From Streptomyces lateritius (GTDB lineage Bacteria > Actinomycetota > Actinomycetes > Streptomycetales > Streptomycetaceae), in the NCBI RefSeq assembly GCF_014649715.1, contig NZ_BMTO01000011.1, positions 489 through 64,488 on the forward strand: a DNA stretch of 64,000 nucleotides, given 5' to 3'. Every line of letters starts with the position of its first letter. The stretch's first letter is position 1. Shown here piece by piece: positions 50,629-59,388 of this stretch. The notes under the pieces were generated by a model. It was not told the origin of the DNA, did no database searches, and saw nothing but the letters and a program-made list of their open reading frames with translations. The position numbers were made by a program, and so were the translations under genes.

Positions 50629-52458
50629 TTGCGCGAGTTCACCGTGCCGCCCGTCGAGGCGGCGCCTCAGGTCGGCGGCCTGGCGGACGCCGTGTTCGAT
50701 CACGCCGAGAAGACTCCCGACCGGGTCACGTTCGGCCGCAAGGACGCCTCGGGCCGGTGGCGGGACGTGACCTCGGCCCAGTTCCGCGACGAGGTGCTGG
50801 CCCTCGCGAAAGGGCTGATCGCGCACGGCGTACGGTTCGGCGACCGGGTCGCCATCATGGCGAGGACCCGCTACGAGTGGACACTGTTCGACTTCGCGCT
50901 GTGGACGCTGGGCGCGCAGCCCGTGCCGATCTACGCCACCTCCTCCGCCGACCAGGTCCACTGGATGCTGCACGACGCCGAGGTGACGGCGTGCGTGGTG
51001 GAGCACGAGGACCACGCCATGACGATCGGCTCGGTGATCGACCGGCTGCCGCTGCTGCGGCGCCTGTGGCAGCTGGACGCGGGTGAGGGGGCGGTCGCGG
51101 AGCTGATGGCGGCGGGCGCGGAGATCGACGAGGACGTGGTGCACCGGCACCGGCGGGCGGTGACGCCGGAGTCCGTGGCCACGATCATCTACACCTCGGG
51201 CACCACGGGCCGCCCCAAGGGCTGCGTCATCACGCACTCCAACTTCATGTTCGAGGCGGACATGCTGGTGGGCCGCTGGGAGCCGGTGTTCCACTCCAAG
51301 CCGGGCGACGAGGCCTCCACGCTGCTCTTCCTCCCGCTCGCGCACGTCTTCGGGCGGATGGTGGAGGTTGCGGCGGTCCTCTCCGGGGTGAAGCTGGGTC
51401 ACCAGCCGGCCCTCGCGGCGTCCGCGCTGCTGCCGGACCTCGCCTCCTTCCGTCCGACGTTCGTCCTCGCGGTCCCCTACGTCTTCGAAAAGGTCTTCCA
51501 CGCGGCCCGCCGCAAGGCGGAGAGCGAGGGGAGGGCCGGGCCCTTCGACAAGGCGGTCGAGGTGGCGGTGCGGTACGCCGAGGCCATGGAGCACAAGGCC
51601 TTCGGGCTCGGCCCCGGACCGTCGGCGGCGCTGCGGGTGCAGCACCAGTTCTTCGAGAAGGTCGTGTACGGGAAGGTCCGCGACGCCCTGGGCGGGCGGG
51701 TGCGGCACGCGATGTCGGGCGGCTCCGGGATGAACCGGCGGCTCGGGCTGTTCTTCGAGGGCGCGGGGGTGACGGTGTTCGAGGGGTACGGCCTGACCGA
51801 GTCCTCGGCCGCCGCCACGGCGAACCCGCCCGAGCGCACCAAGTACGGGACGGTCGGGCAGCCGATCCCCGGCACGACGGTGCACATCGCGGAGGACGGG
51901 GAGGTGTGGCTGCACGGCGGTCACATCTTCTCGGGGTACCTGAACAATCCGCAGGCCACGGACGCCGTGCTCAACGACGGCTGGCTGGCCACGGGCGACC
52001 TGGGCATGCTCGACGAGGAGGGCTATCTGACGATCACCGGGCGGAAGAAGGAGATCCTGGTGACCTCGGGCGGCAAGAGCGTGTCGCCGGCCGCTCTGGA
52101 GGAGCGGGTGCGGTCGCATCCGTTGATCGCTCAGTGCATCGTGGTGGGCAACGACCGGCCCTACATCGCCGCGCTGGTGACGATGGACCAGGAGGCGGTG
52201 GAGCACTGGCTGGCTATGCAGGGCCGGGCGCCGCTGCCACCGGCCGAACTGGTCCGGGACCCGAGCCTGGAGACGGAGATCCGCCGGGCGGTGGTGGCGG
52301 CCAACACCCTGGTGTCGCAGGCGGAGTCCATCCGCACCTTCCGGATCCTGGCGCACCCGTTCAGCGAGGAGCACGGTCTGCTCACGCCCTCGCTGAAGCT
52401 GAAGAGGAAGGCGATCGAGAAGGCGTACGCGGTGGAGGTCGAGGCGCTGTACGGCTGA
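50629..52458 (+). CDS. Long-chain fatty acid--CoA ligase (AMP-binding)
   Basis: A 609-residue acyl-CoA synthetase that activates fatty acids with ATP. AMP-binding signatures: IIYTSGTTGRPKGCVITHSN (P-loop), GYGLTESSAA, DGWLATGDLGML and GRKKEILVTSGGKSVSP. The length and sequence match FadD15/FACS of actinobacteria. TTG start with GGAG about 8 nt away, giving LREFTVPPVEAAP, typical for the family. It supplies substrates for the beta-oxidation genes and lipid assembly. Confidence 0.94.
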   Translation: MREFTVPPVEAAPQVGGLADAVFDHAEKTPDRVTFGRKDASGRWRDVTSAQFRDEVLALAKGLIAHGVRFGDRVAIMARTRYEWTLFDFALWTLGAQPVPIYATSSADQVHWMLHDAEVTACVVEHEDHAMTIGSVIDRLPLLRRLWQLDAGEGAVAELMAAGAEIDEDVVHRHRRAVTPESVATIIYTSGTTGRPKGCVITHSNFMFEADMLVGRWEPVFHSKPGDEASTLLFLPLAHVFGRMVEVAAVLSGVKLGHQPALAASALLPDLASFRPTFVLAVPYVFEKVFHAARRKAESEGRAGPFDKAVEVAVRYAEAMEHKAFGLGPGPSAALRVQHQFFEKVVYGKVRDALGGRVRHAMSGGSGMNRRLGLFFEGAGVTVFEGYGLTESSAAATANPPERTKYGTVGQPIPGTTVHIAEDGEVWLHGGHIFSGYLNNPQATDAVLNDGWLATGDLGMLDEEGYLTITGRKKEILVTSGGKSVSPAALEERVRSHPLIAQCIVVGNDRPYIAALVTMDQEAVEHWLAMQGRAPLPPAELVRDPSLETEIRRAVVAANTLVSQAESIRTFRILAHPFSEEHGLLTPSLKLKRKAIEKAYAVEVEALYG

Positions 52459-52577
52459 TCGCGGAGCGGGCCGAACCGGACGACATCTGGGCCCGACCGG
52501 TCGGAATTTGACGCCTCATCAGCTATGGACGGTTCATCAGCGCGGTCAAAAAGCGGTCACCGCACGAGGGACCGCCC

Positions 52578-52856
52578 GTGCCTCGACCGTTGGGCGCCAT
52601 CGCCGCCGCCCTTGTGCTGCTTCTCGTCACCGCCTGCACACGCGGCCCGAACGGCGCCGGCGGGACGACCCTCTTCGACGTCCTGGGTCCGGGCCTGCCC
52701 CGCCGTGCAAGCAGCGCACCCGGGCGAGGCTTCCGGTTCCGGGCCGGCGTCCGCCCCCGCGTCCCGTGCGGCTTCCGGCCCGGCGGAATGCGATCCTCGC
52801 TTCGATCGTTGACCCTGGGAGTACCACCCGACGACGTTAGGATCGACCGCACGTGA
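52578..52856 (+). CDS. Small putative lipoprotein
   Basis: A 92-residue ORF with an N-terminal lipoprotein signal: MPRPLGAIAAALVLLLVTAC, lipobox LVTAC. The remaining 70 residues are Pro/Gly/Arg-rich and match no family, so it may be a truncated or young gene. GTG start with GAGGGA 7 nt upstream. The stop overlaps the start of the aldo/keto reductase (GTGA). Confidence 0.5.
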   Translation: MPRPLGAIAAALVLLLVTACTRGPNGAGGTTLFDVLGPGLPRRASSAPGRGFRFRAGVRPRVPCGFRPGGMRSSLRSLTLGVPPDDVRIDRT

Positions 52857-53692
52857 GCACGGACAACAAGGTCCCCTCCCTCACCCTGAACAACGGCGTG
52901 GTGATGCCGCAGCTCGGCTTCGGCGTCTGGCAGGTGCCGGACGACGAGGCGACGGAGGCCGTGACCACGGCTCTGGAGGCGGGCTACCGCTCCATCGACA
53001 CCGCCGCGGCCTACGAGAACGAGACGGGCACCGGCCGGGCCGTCACCGCTTCCGGCATCCCCCGCGACGAGCTCTTCGTCACCACCAAGCTCTGGAACAG
53101 CGAGCAGGGCTACGACTCGACCCTGCGCGCCTTCGACGCCTCCCTCGACAAGCTGGGCCTGGACTACGTCGACCTGTACCTCGTCCACTGGCCGGTGCCG
53201 GCCAAGGACGCCTACGTCGACACCTACCGGGCGTTCGAGAAGATCCATGCCGACGGCCGCGCCAAGGCGATCGGTGTCTCCAACTTCCTTCCGGAGCACC
53301 TGGACCGGCTGATCGAGGAGACCTCGGTCGTGCCCGCCGTCAACCAGATCGAGCTCCACCCCCACCTCCAGCAGCAGGCCTCGCGTGAGGCCCACGCCCG
53401 GCACGGCATCGCGACCGAGGCCTGGTCGCCGCTGGGACAGGGCAAGGGGCTCCTGGAGGTCCCGGCGGTCGTCGCCATCGCCCAGAAGCACGGCAGGACC
53501 CCGGCCCAGGTGGTGCTGCGCTGGCACCTGCAGACCGGCAACGTGGTCATCCCGAAGTCGGTGACCCCCTCCCGTATCCGGGAGAACATCGACGTCTTCG
53601 GATTCGAGCTCGACGACGAGGACATGGCGGGCATCGCCGCCCTCGACGAGAACCGGCGCCTCGGCCCCGACCCGGCCCGGTTCGGCGCCTGA
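52853..53692 (+). CDS. Aldo/keto reductase
   Basis: A 279-residue NADPH-dependent reductase of the 2,5-diketo-D-gluconate reductase-like (AKR5) group. Catalytic tetrad: Asp49 and Tyr54 (SIDTAAAYENE), Lys79 (TTKLW), His112 (LVHWP). Cofactor loop IPKSVTPSRIRENI. GTG start. Substrate range is usually broad (aldehydes, ketones). Confidence 0.95.
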   Translation: MSTDNKVPSLTLNNGVVMPQLGFGVWQVPDDEATEAVTTALEAGYRSIDTAAAYENETGTGRAVTASGIPRDELFVTTKLWNSEQGYDSTLRAFDASLDKLGLDYVDLYLVHWPVPAKDAYVDTYRAFEKIHADGRAKAIGVSNFLPEHLDRLIEETSVVPAVNQIELHPHLQQQASREAHARHGIATEAWSPLGQGKGLLEVPAVVAIAQKHGRTPAQVVLRWHLQTGNVVIPKSVTPSRIRENIDVFGFELDDEDMAGIAALDENRRLGPDPARFGA

Positions 53693-53738
53693 GCCTCAGC
53701 CGGCAGGAAGGGCGCCGACCCGCTGCCGGCCACCCGGG

Positions 53739-53779
53739 GAGAGGCGCCGGCCCCCGTTCGCAGCGGGCCGGCGCCTCTC
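53739..53779. terminator. 15-bp perfect hairpin terminator
   Basis: GAGAGGCGCCGGCCC (53739-53753) and its exact inverse at 53765-53779 enclose an 11-nt loop. It lies between the convergent stops at 53692 and 53790 and should serve both. Confidence 0.8.
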
Positions 53780-53789
53780 GTTCGCGCGG

Positions 53790-54761
53790 TCAGGCGTCCG
53801 CGTCCCGGACGGTCAGGACGATCTTTCCGCGCGTCCGGCCCGACTCGCCGAGCCGGTGCGCCTTCGCCACCTCCTCCAGCGGCAGTACGGTCTCCACCTC
53901 GGGCCGCAGCCGCCCCGTCTCCACCAGCTCCGCCAGGCCGAGCAGTCCCGCGTAGTCCGGCTCGACGAGGGTGAAGCCGGTACGGATCCCCCGCTCCGCC
54001 GCGGGGACGGCGTCCGGCGACGGCAGGGTCACCAGCGTGCCGCCCTCCCGCAGCACCGCGAGCGAGCGCGTCCCGTAGTCGTCGCCGCCGTAGCAGTCGA
54101 GGACGACGTCCACGTCCCGTACGGTCTCGGCGAAGTCCGCCGCCGTGTAGTCGATCGGCTCGTCGACGCCGAGGGTGCGCAGGAAGTCGTGCTTGGCGGC
54201 GCTCGCGGTCCCGATGACGTAGGCGCCCCTGGCCTTGGCGATCTGCACCGCGAGGTGTCCGACGCCGCCGGCAGCCGCGTGGACCAGGACCCGCTGGCCT
54301 GCGCGCAGTTCGGCGGTGCCGACGAGGGACTGCCAGGCGGTGAGCCCGGCCAGCGGGAGGGCGGCGGCCCGGACGTGGTCGAGGGTGGCGGGCTTGCGAG
54401 CGAAGTGCCGGGCCGGGCCGGTGACGTACTCGGCGTAAGCGCCCGCCTGACCCGGGAACCGCGGCATGCCGAAGACCTCGTCGCCGGGCGCGTAGAGCGT
54501 GACGCCCAGTCCGACGGCCTCGACGACTCCGGAGACGTCCCAGCCGAGAACCGGCTGTTCGGCCCAGCCGCCGAAACCGCCGGTCGCGCGGGACTTCCAG
54601 TCGACCGGGTTCAGGCCGGCCGCGTGGACCCGGACGAGGATCTCGGTCGGGCCGGGTTCGGGGCGCGCCACCCGGGTCTCGGTGAGGACCTCGGGTCCGC
54701 CCCACCCGGCGGCGGTGATCGCGCGCATGGTGGCGGGGGCGGCGGTGGACGTGTCGTTCAT
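53790..54761 (-). CDS. NADP-dependent oxidoreductase (quinone-oxidoreductase-like MDR)
   Basis: A 323-residue zinc-free medium-chain dehydrogenase. Start MRAITAAGWGGPEVLTETRV, GroES-like part with HAAGLNPVDWKSR, NADP loop VLVHAAAGGVGHLAVQIAKARGAYVIGTAS. It likely reduces quinones or enones. Divergent from the GlxA-type regulator at 54899; the palindrome in the gap probably controls both. Confidence 0.93.
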   Translation of the reverse strand: MNDTSTAAPATMRAITAAGWGGPEVLTETRVARPEPGPTEILVRVHAAGLNPVDWKSRATGGFGGWAEQPVLGWDVSGVVEAVGLGVTLYAPGDEVFGMPRFPGQAGAYAEYVTGPARHFARKPATLDHVRAAALPLAGLTAWQSLVGTAELRAGQRVLVHAAAGGVGHLAVQIAKARGAYVIGTASAAKHDFLRTLGVDEPIDYTAADFAETVRDVDVVLDCYGGDDYGTRSLAVLREGGTLVTLPSPDAVPAAERGIRTGFTLVEPDYAGLLGLAELVETGRLRPEVETVLPLEEVAKAHRLGESGRTRGKIVLTVRDADA

Positions 54762-54864
54762 GAGGGTGCGCTCCAGTGCGAGGGGTGCTGTGGCGGTTGC
54801 CGGTGGGGTGCCGGCTGATCCCGGCGTGTCCACCACCCTCCGCGAGAGGCCCGCCCACGAATAC

Positions 54865-54899
54865 TGGCCAGATGGACATGATGTGACAGAATCTGGCCA
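54865..54899. promoter_or_regulatory. 9-bp inverted repeat in the MDR / GlxA-type divergent promoter
   Basis: TGGCCAGAT (54865-54873) and ATCTGGCCA (54891-54899) are exact inverses 17 bp apart. The right arm reaches the first base of the regulator's ATG. Binding there would block its own translation start region, so it is probably autoregulatory. Confidence 0.6.
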
Positions 54900-55978
54900 T
54901 GTCCTCTTCCGTGCGGCCGGTCAACCGGGTCGCCGTCCTCGCCCTGGACGGCGTGATCCCCTTCGAGCTGGGCATTCCGTCGCGGATCTTCGGCTCCGCC
55001 CTCGCCGAGGACGGTTCGCCCCTCTACGAGGTGCGGGTCTGCACCCTCGACGGCGGACCGGTCCGCACCTCCGACGGGTTCTCGCTCCTGGCGGCCCACG
55101 GGCCGGAGATCCTCGGCGAGGCCGACACCGTCGTCGTACCGCCCACGCACGAGCTGCGGGCGCTCGCGGAGGCCGGCTCGCTGGGCACCGGGCCGGCGGC
55201 GGCGGCGCTGAGGCTCGTCCGGCCCGGCACGCGCACGGTCTCCATCTGCACCGGCGCGTACGCCCTCGCCGCGGCCGGTCTGCTCGACGGGCGCCGCGCC
55301 ACCACCCACTGGTGGGAGGCCGAACACTTCCGGTCGCTCTTCCCGCTGGTCAAGCTCGACGAGGACGTGCTCTTCGTGGACGACGGCGACGTGCTGACCT
55401 CGGCGGGGGCTGCGGCCGGGGTCGACCTCTGTCTGCACCTGGTGCGGAAGGACCACGGCAGCGCCACGGCCAACCAGGTGGCCCGGCGCTGTGTCGTCCC
55501 CCCGTGGCGGGACGGTGGCCAGGCTCAGTACATCGAGCGTCCGGTCCCCGCGCCGTCCTCGGCCACGACGGCACCGACCCGCGCCTGGGCGCTGGGACGG
55601 CTGGAGCGGCCGCTGACCCTGGCCGAGCTCGCCGGGCACGCGGGGATGAGCGTACGGACCTTCACGCGCCGCTTCCGCGACGAGGCCGGTACGACACCGG
55701 GACAGTGGCTGACCGCCCAACGGGTCGAGCTGGCGAAGCAGTTGCTCGAGACCAGTGACCTGACGGTGGATCACATCGCGGACCGTACCGGTTTCGGCAG
55801 CGGCAATTCGCTGCGGCAGCACATGCGGGCGCTGGTCGGTGTCTCACCGGCCGCCTACCGCCGCACCTTCCACCTGACGACGGGCGGCAGCACGACCAAC
55901 GGCAGAACGGCCGAGGGCAGCACGGCCGGCGTCGTCGCGACGGCCGACAGGACGAAGGCCGCCGGGACGACGGGCTGA
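54899..55978 (+). CDS. GlxA-type transcriptional regulator (DJ-1/PfpI + AraC)
   Basis: A 359-residue regulator. N-terminal DJ-1/PfpI-like domain (VAVLALDGVIPFELGIPSRIF, SICTGAYALAAAGLLDGRRA with the nucleophile-elbow Cys, THWWEAEHF) and C-terminal AraC helix-turn-helix pair (LAELAGHAGMSVRTFTRRFR and DHIADRTGFGSGNSLRQHMR). Starts at 54899. Divergent from the MDR oxidoreductase, a common pair in Streptomyces; the inducer may be an aldehyde or xenobiotic. The last 40 residues are a Thr/Gly/Ala-rich tail. Confidence 0.93.
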   Translation: MSSSVRPVNRVAVLALDGVIPFELGIPSRIFGSALAEDGSPLYEVRVCTLDGGPVRTSDGFSLLAAHGPEILGEADTVVVPPTHELRALAEAGSLGTGPAAAALRLVRPGTRTVSICTGAYALAAAGLLDGRRATTHWWEAEHFRSLFPLVKLDEDVLFVDDGDVLTSAGAAAGVDLCLHLVRKDHGSATANQVARRCVVPPWRDGGQAQYIERPVPAPSSATTAPTRAWALGRLERPLTLAELAGHAGMSVRTFTRRFRDEAGTTPGQWLTAQRVELAKQLLETSDLTVDHIADRTGFGSGNSLRQHMRALVGVSPAAYRRTFHLTTGGSTTNGRTAEGSTAGVVATADRTKAAGTTG

Positions 55979-56003
55979 CGGGCTGACGGGCTGACGGGCT
56001 GAC
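55972..56003 (+). repeat. Four tandem copies of GGGCTGAC
   Basis: An 8-bp unit repeats four times without error over the end of the GlxA-type gene. Each copy contains a TGA; the first TGA (55976-55978) ends the protein. Confidence 0.9.
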
Positions 56004-56011
56004 GGCGCGCG

Positions 56012-56890
56012 TTATCCCTTGCGCGCGGTGTGGACGGTGCGGGCGGCGAGCCGGAAGAGGTCATCGCGCCGGTGCAGGGAGAGCGGCTCGGCCGGGTCGA
56101 GGAGGCGGTCCAGGGCGGCGCGGTCGTCGTCCGCGAGGTGCTCACCGTAGGCGGAGCTCTGGCGCTCGAAGTGGGCGACGACCTGTTCGCGCACGACCGG
56201 CGACACGGGCGCGGGGGCGTCGGCCAGGAAGGTGCGGGTGCCGGCCGGGGTGAGTCCGGCGGCGAGGAGCAGAGCGCGCCAGTCGTCCACCTCCTCCTTG
56301 ACGTCGGGCAGGGCCGCCCGCATCTGCCCGAACCACTCGGCGTTCAGCGCGTCGAGCCGGGCCTCCAGGCCGGGGCGGCCGATGCCCTGGTTCCACGGCA
56401 GGTGGCGGCCGGGCAGTCCGCCCTCGATCAGGACCATGAGGCCGCCGGGCCGCAGACGCCCGGCGAAGGCGGCGAGCGCGGCCCGCTGGTCGCCGATGTG
56501 GTGCAGGGAGTTGCCGGCCCAGATCAGGTCCGCCTCGCCGAGATCGCCGATGGCGCCCGGGAGTTCGGCGTGCAGGGTGGAGACACGGTCGCCGAGCCCT
56601 CGGGCCTCGGCGCGGGCCCGGGCGCGTTCGAGGAGCGGAGCGGTGCCGTCGACGGCGACGGCCTCGGCGGCCGGGAATGCCTCCGCGAGAAGCGAGGTCA
56701 GGACTCCGGGTCCGCTGCCGACGTCCAGGATCCGGCGGACGCCGACAGCCGGGACGAGGGTGGCCAGCCAGTCGGCCGCCTCGGCGTAGAGGGGACTCTC
56801 GATCTCGGCCTGGCGCTCGAGGAGCGCGGCCATCTCGGCCCAGTCCACGTGGGCGCTGTCGTCGTGGTGGTGGTGGCGGTGTTGGCTCAT
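56012..56890 (-). CDS. Class I SAM-dependent methyltransferase
   Basis: A 292-residue methyltransferase. SAM-binding motif VRRILDVGSGPGVLTSLLAE, then AVAVDGTAPLLERA, DLIWAGNSLHHIGDQ and GGLMVLIEGG. The N-terminus is His-rich (MSQHRHHHHDD). Family: Methyltransf_12/25-like. Target not recognised. It is followed upstream by the AraC gene on the same strand (89 bp). Confidence 0.88.
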   Translation of the reverse strand: MSQHRHHHHDDSAHVDWAEMAALLERQAEIESPLYAEAADWLATLVPAVGVRRILDVGSGPGVLTSLLAEAFPAAEAVAVDGTAPLLERARARAEARGLGDRVSTLHAELPGAIGDLGEADLIWAGNSLHHIGDQRAALAAFAGRLRPGGLMVLIEGGLPGRHLPWNQGIGRPGLEARLDALNAEWFGQMRAALPDVKEEVDDWRALLLAAGLTPAGTRTFLADAPAPVSPVVREQVVAHFERQSSAYGEHLADDDRAALDRLLDPAEPLSLHRRDDLFRLAARTVHTARKG

Positions 56891-56979
56891 GGGGACAGCG
56901 TGCGACAGCAGCCGCCGGAACGGCGAACACTCTTGCCGTTCCGGCAAAATGTCCGACGGCTCGGACGGGGGCCCCGCGT

Positions 56980-57912
56980 TCAGAGGCGGGTGCGGTGCTC
57001 CTGCGGGCTGACGCCCCGTACTCGCTTGAAGGAGGCGCTGAGCGCGAAGGCGCTGCTGTAGCCGACCTGGCGGGCCACGGCCTCGACGGTGGCGTCCGTC
57101 TCCCGCAGCAGATCCGCGGCGAGCGCGAGCCGCCGGCCGGTGAGGTACGTCATCGGGGGCTCCCCCACGAGGTCGGTGAACCGGCGGGCGAGCCCGGCCC
57201 GTGAAGCGCCCGCCGCCGCGGCGAGCGTGGCGACCGTCCAGGGGCGGGCGGGGTCGTTCTGGAGGAGCCGCAGGGCGCGGCCGACGAGGGGGTCGGCCAT
57301 GGCGCGGTACCAGGCCGGGGCCTGCGCGCCCGGCCGGGAGAACCAGGCGCGGACCGCGGCGATCAGGAGCAGGTCGAGGACCCGGTCGAGGACGACGCTC
57401 TGGCCGGGTTCGTCGCGGGAGATCTCCTCGTCGAGGAAGGGCATCAGGGGGCAGTTCCACACCTCTGCCGGCAGGTGCAGCAGGGGCGGCAGGGCGTCGA
57501 GCAGACGTCGGCCGGCCTCGCCGTCCATCGGGTAGGTGCCGACGAGGACGGTGGTGGAGCCGTCGACGGCGTTGCCCCAGGTCCGCACGCCCAGGTGCAT
57601 GGTCTCGGCGAGCGGTTCGCCGCTGAGGGTGGTGCAGACGCCGCCGGGGCCGATCACCGCGTGCGGCGGGGCGTCGGCGCGGTGGGCGACGGTGTACGGC
57701 TCGGGGCCGCGGGCGATCGCGATGTCGCCGGGGCGCAGCGGGACGGGCGCGCCCCGGCCGGGGACGATCCAGGCCTCGCCCTCGGTGACGCACATCAGGC
57801 AGAGGGGTGCGCGATCCTCGATCCGGACGGACCAGGGCGGCTCCATGACCATCCGCAGGAGGAAGGCCCCTTTGGCCCGCGGTCCGTCGAGGAGTCCGGC
57901 GAGAGCGTCCAT
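56980..57912 (-). CDS. AraC-family regulator with cupin sensor domain
   Basis: A 310-residue regulator. Residues 1-190 are the cupin-like domain of AraC_binding_2 (AraC N-terminal domain in CuRO/ RipA-like group: LCLMCVTEGEAWIVPG, LRPGDIAIARGPEPY), 200-310 the AraC HTH (WTVATLAAAAGASRAGLARRF and VEAVARQVGYSSAFALSASFKRVRG). ATG at 57912. Divergent from the NmrA-like gene at 57995, whose product it may control. Confidence 0.9.
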   Translation of the reverse strand: MDALAGLLDGPRAKGAFLLRMVMEPPWSVRIEDRAPLCLMCVTEGEAWIVPGRGAPVPLRPGDIAIARGPEPYTVAHRADAPPHAVIGPGGVCTTLSGEPLAETMHLGVRTWGNAVDGSTTVLVGTYPMDGEAGRRLLDALPPLLHLPAEVWNCPLMPFLDEEISRDEPGQSVVLDRVLDLLLIAAVRAWFSRPGAQAPAWYRAMADPLVGRALRLLQNDPARPWTVATLAAAAGASRAGLARRFTDLVGEPPMTYLTGRRLALAADLLRETDATVEAVARQVGYSSAFALSASFKRVRGVSPQEHRTRL

Positions 57913-57994
57913 GGGTGGGAAGCGTAGACGCAGGCGTATGGGAATGAGCCTGTGGAGCATGGGAAGCCGGCCCGCCGCCCGCGAGTCTGAGGAC

Positions 57995-58906
57995 ATGACG
58001 ACGAACCCGAACACGCACACCGGCACGACCATCGACACGCGGACGGACATGGCCGGAACGCACACGATTCTGGTGACGGGCGCCACCGGCAAGACCGGGC
58101 GGCGCGTGGCCGAGCGGCTCACGGAGCGCGGCGCGACCGTCCGTGCGGGGTCCCGTACCGGCACGACCCGGTTCGACTGGGAGGACAGCGGGACCTGGGC
58201 GCCCGCCCTGCGGGGCGCTGACGCCGCGTACGTGAACTACTACCCGGACCTCGCCGCGCCGGGCGCGGTCGAGGCCATGCGGAGCTTCGGTGAGCTGGCG
58301 GTGGCGAACGGCGTGCGGCGGCTGACGCTGCTGTCCGGGCGCGGCGAGCCGGAGGCGGTCCGGGCGGAGGAGGCACTGCGCGCCGGGGGCGCCGAACTGA
58401 CCGTCGTACGGGCCGCGTTCTTCACGCAGAACTTCTCCGAGGGGGTGATGGCCGAGGGCGTCGCGGCGGGCACGATCGCGTTTCCGGCGGGCGGGACGGC
58501 CGAGCCGTTCGTCGACGCCGACGATCTGGCGGACGTGATCGTCGAGACGCTGACGGCGCGGGAGCACGCGGGCCGGGTGCACGAGCTGACGGGACCGCGG
58601 CTGCTGACCTTCGCGGAGGCGGCGGCGGAGATCTCCCGCGCCTCCGGCCGCGAGGTCGCGTACGTGCCGATGAGCGAGAGCGAATACGCCGACCTCTTGG
58701 AGCGGTTCGGCCTGCCGGAGCCCCAAGCGCGTTGGCTGGCAGCCCTGTTCGCGACGCTGCTCGACGGCGGCAACGCGTCGGTGACGGACGGGGTGAAGCG
58801 CGTCCTGGGCCGCGAGCCGCGCGACTTCACGGCCTTCGCCGCCGAGGCATGGGGTGAGGTCGTGTCGGGCACGTCACGAGGGGACGCTCCTACAATCCGG
58901 CCATGA
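57995..58906 (+). CDS. NmrA/SDR-type NAD(P)-binding protein
   Basis: A 303-residue atypical SDR. Cofactor motif ILVTGATGKTGRRVAERL, then VRAGSRTGTTRFDWED and LTVVRAAFFTQNFSEG. NmrA-type members often act as redox sensors or quinone reductases. Start ATG at 57995; the ATG at 58049 begins closer to the Rossmann motif and is an alternative. It is divergent from AraC and its stop overlaps the next ATG by 4 bp. Confidence 0.9.
   Translation: MTTNPNTHTGTTIDTRTDMAGTHTILVTGATGKTGRRVAERLTERGATVRAGSRTGTTRFDWEDSGTWAPALRGADAAYVNYYPDLAAPGAVEAMRSFGELAVANGVRRLTLLSGRGEPEAVRAEEALRAGGAELTVVRAAFFTQNFSEGVMAEGVAAGTIAFPAGGTAEPFVDADDLADVIVETLTAREHAGRVHELTGPRLLTFAEAAAEISRASGREVAYVPMSESEYADLLERFGLPEPQARWLAALFATLLDGGNASVTDGVKRVLGREPRDFTAFAAEAWGEVVSGTSRGDAPTIRP
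58891..58896 (+). promoter_or_regulatory. -10 box of leaderless small protein gene
   Basis: TACAAT, 6 nt before the ATG at 58903, inside the end of the NmrA-like gene. A strong consensus -10 in GC-rich DNA. Confidence 0.55.
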
Positions 58907-59388
58907 CTCCCGCAGAGAATTCGCTCACGGCCGACGACTTCGGTTTCGGCTTCCTCGACGGACAGTGGACCGTCCGCAACCGCAGACTCGCCGACCACCT
59001 GGATCCGGACAGCGGTTGGGAGGAGTTCGACGGGCACACCACGGGCCGGCTCTTCTGGGACGGCCGTGCCCATGTCGACGAGATCGCCTTCCCGTCGAAG
59101 GGGTTCCGCGGGCTGACCCTGCGGCTGTACGAGCCGGAGACGGGCGAATGGACGCTCAACTGGTCCAACAGCACGACGGGGCGGCTCTATCCGCCGGTCA
59201 GGGGCCGGTTCGCCGAGGACGGCACGGGCGAGTTCCAGGGGCTCGACACCTACGACGGGCAGGACGTCCGGGTCCGTTTCCGCTGGTCCGGCATCTCGTC
59301 CACCACGGCCCGATGGGAGCAGGCGTTCGCGCCCGTCGGCAGCGAGGACTGGGTGACGAACTGGGTGATGGAGTTCAGCCGCGCCTGA
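58903..59388 (+). CDS. Hypothetical lipocalin-like protein (DUF1579-like)
   Basis: A 161-residue soluble protein: FGFLDGQWTVRNRRLADHL, VDEIAFPSKGFRGLTLRLYE, WTLNWSNSTTGRLYPPVRGRF, and WEQAFAPVGSEDWVTNWVMEF. The alternating Trp/Tyr and beta-strand pattern resembles DUF1579-type small beta-barrel proteins, which bind hydrophobic ligands; I am not certain. It overlaps the NmrA stop by 4 bp and has its own TACAAT box 6 nt upstream. Its stop overlaps the convergent methyltransferase's stop by 14 bp. Confidence 0.82.
   Translation: MTPAENSLTADDFGFGFLDGQWTVRNRRLADHLDPDSGWEEFDGHTTGRLFWDGRAHVDEIAFPSKGFRGLTLRLYEPETGEWTLNWSNSTTGRLYPPVRGRFAEDGTGEFQGLDTYDGQDVRVRFRWSGISSTTARWEQAFAPVGSEDWVTNWVMEFSRA

Noticed and set aside
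56012..58726. A single 904-codon minus-strand frame spanning the methyltransferase and the AraC gene
   Set aside because: Only its last 292 codons have coding character (the methyltransferase). The upstream part overlies the AraC gene in another frame and the divergent NmrA gene.
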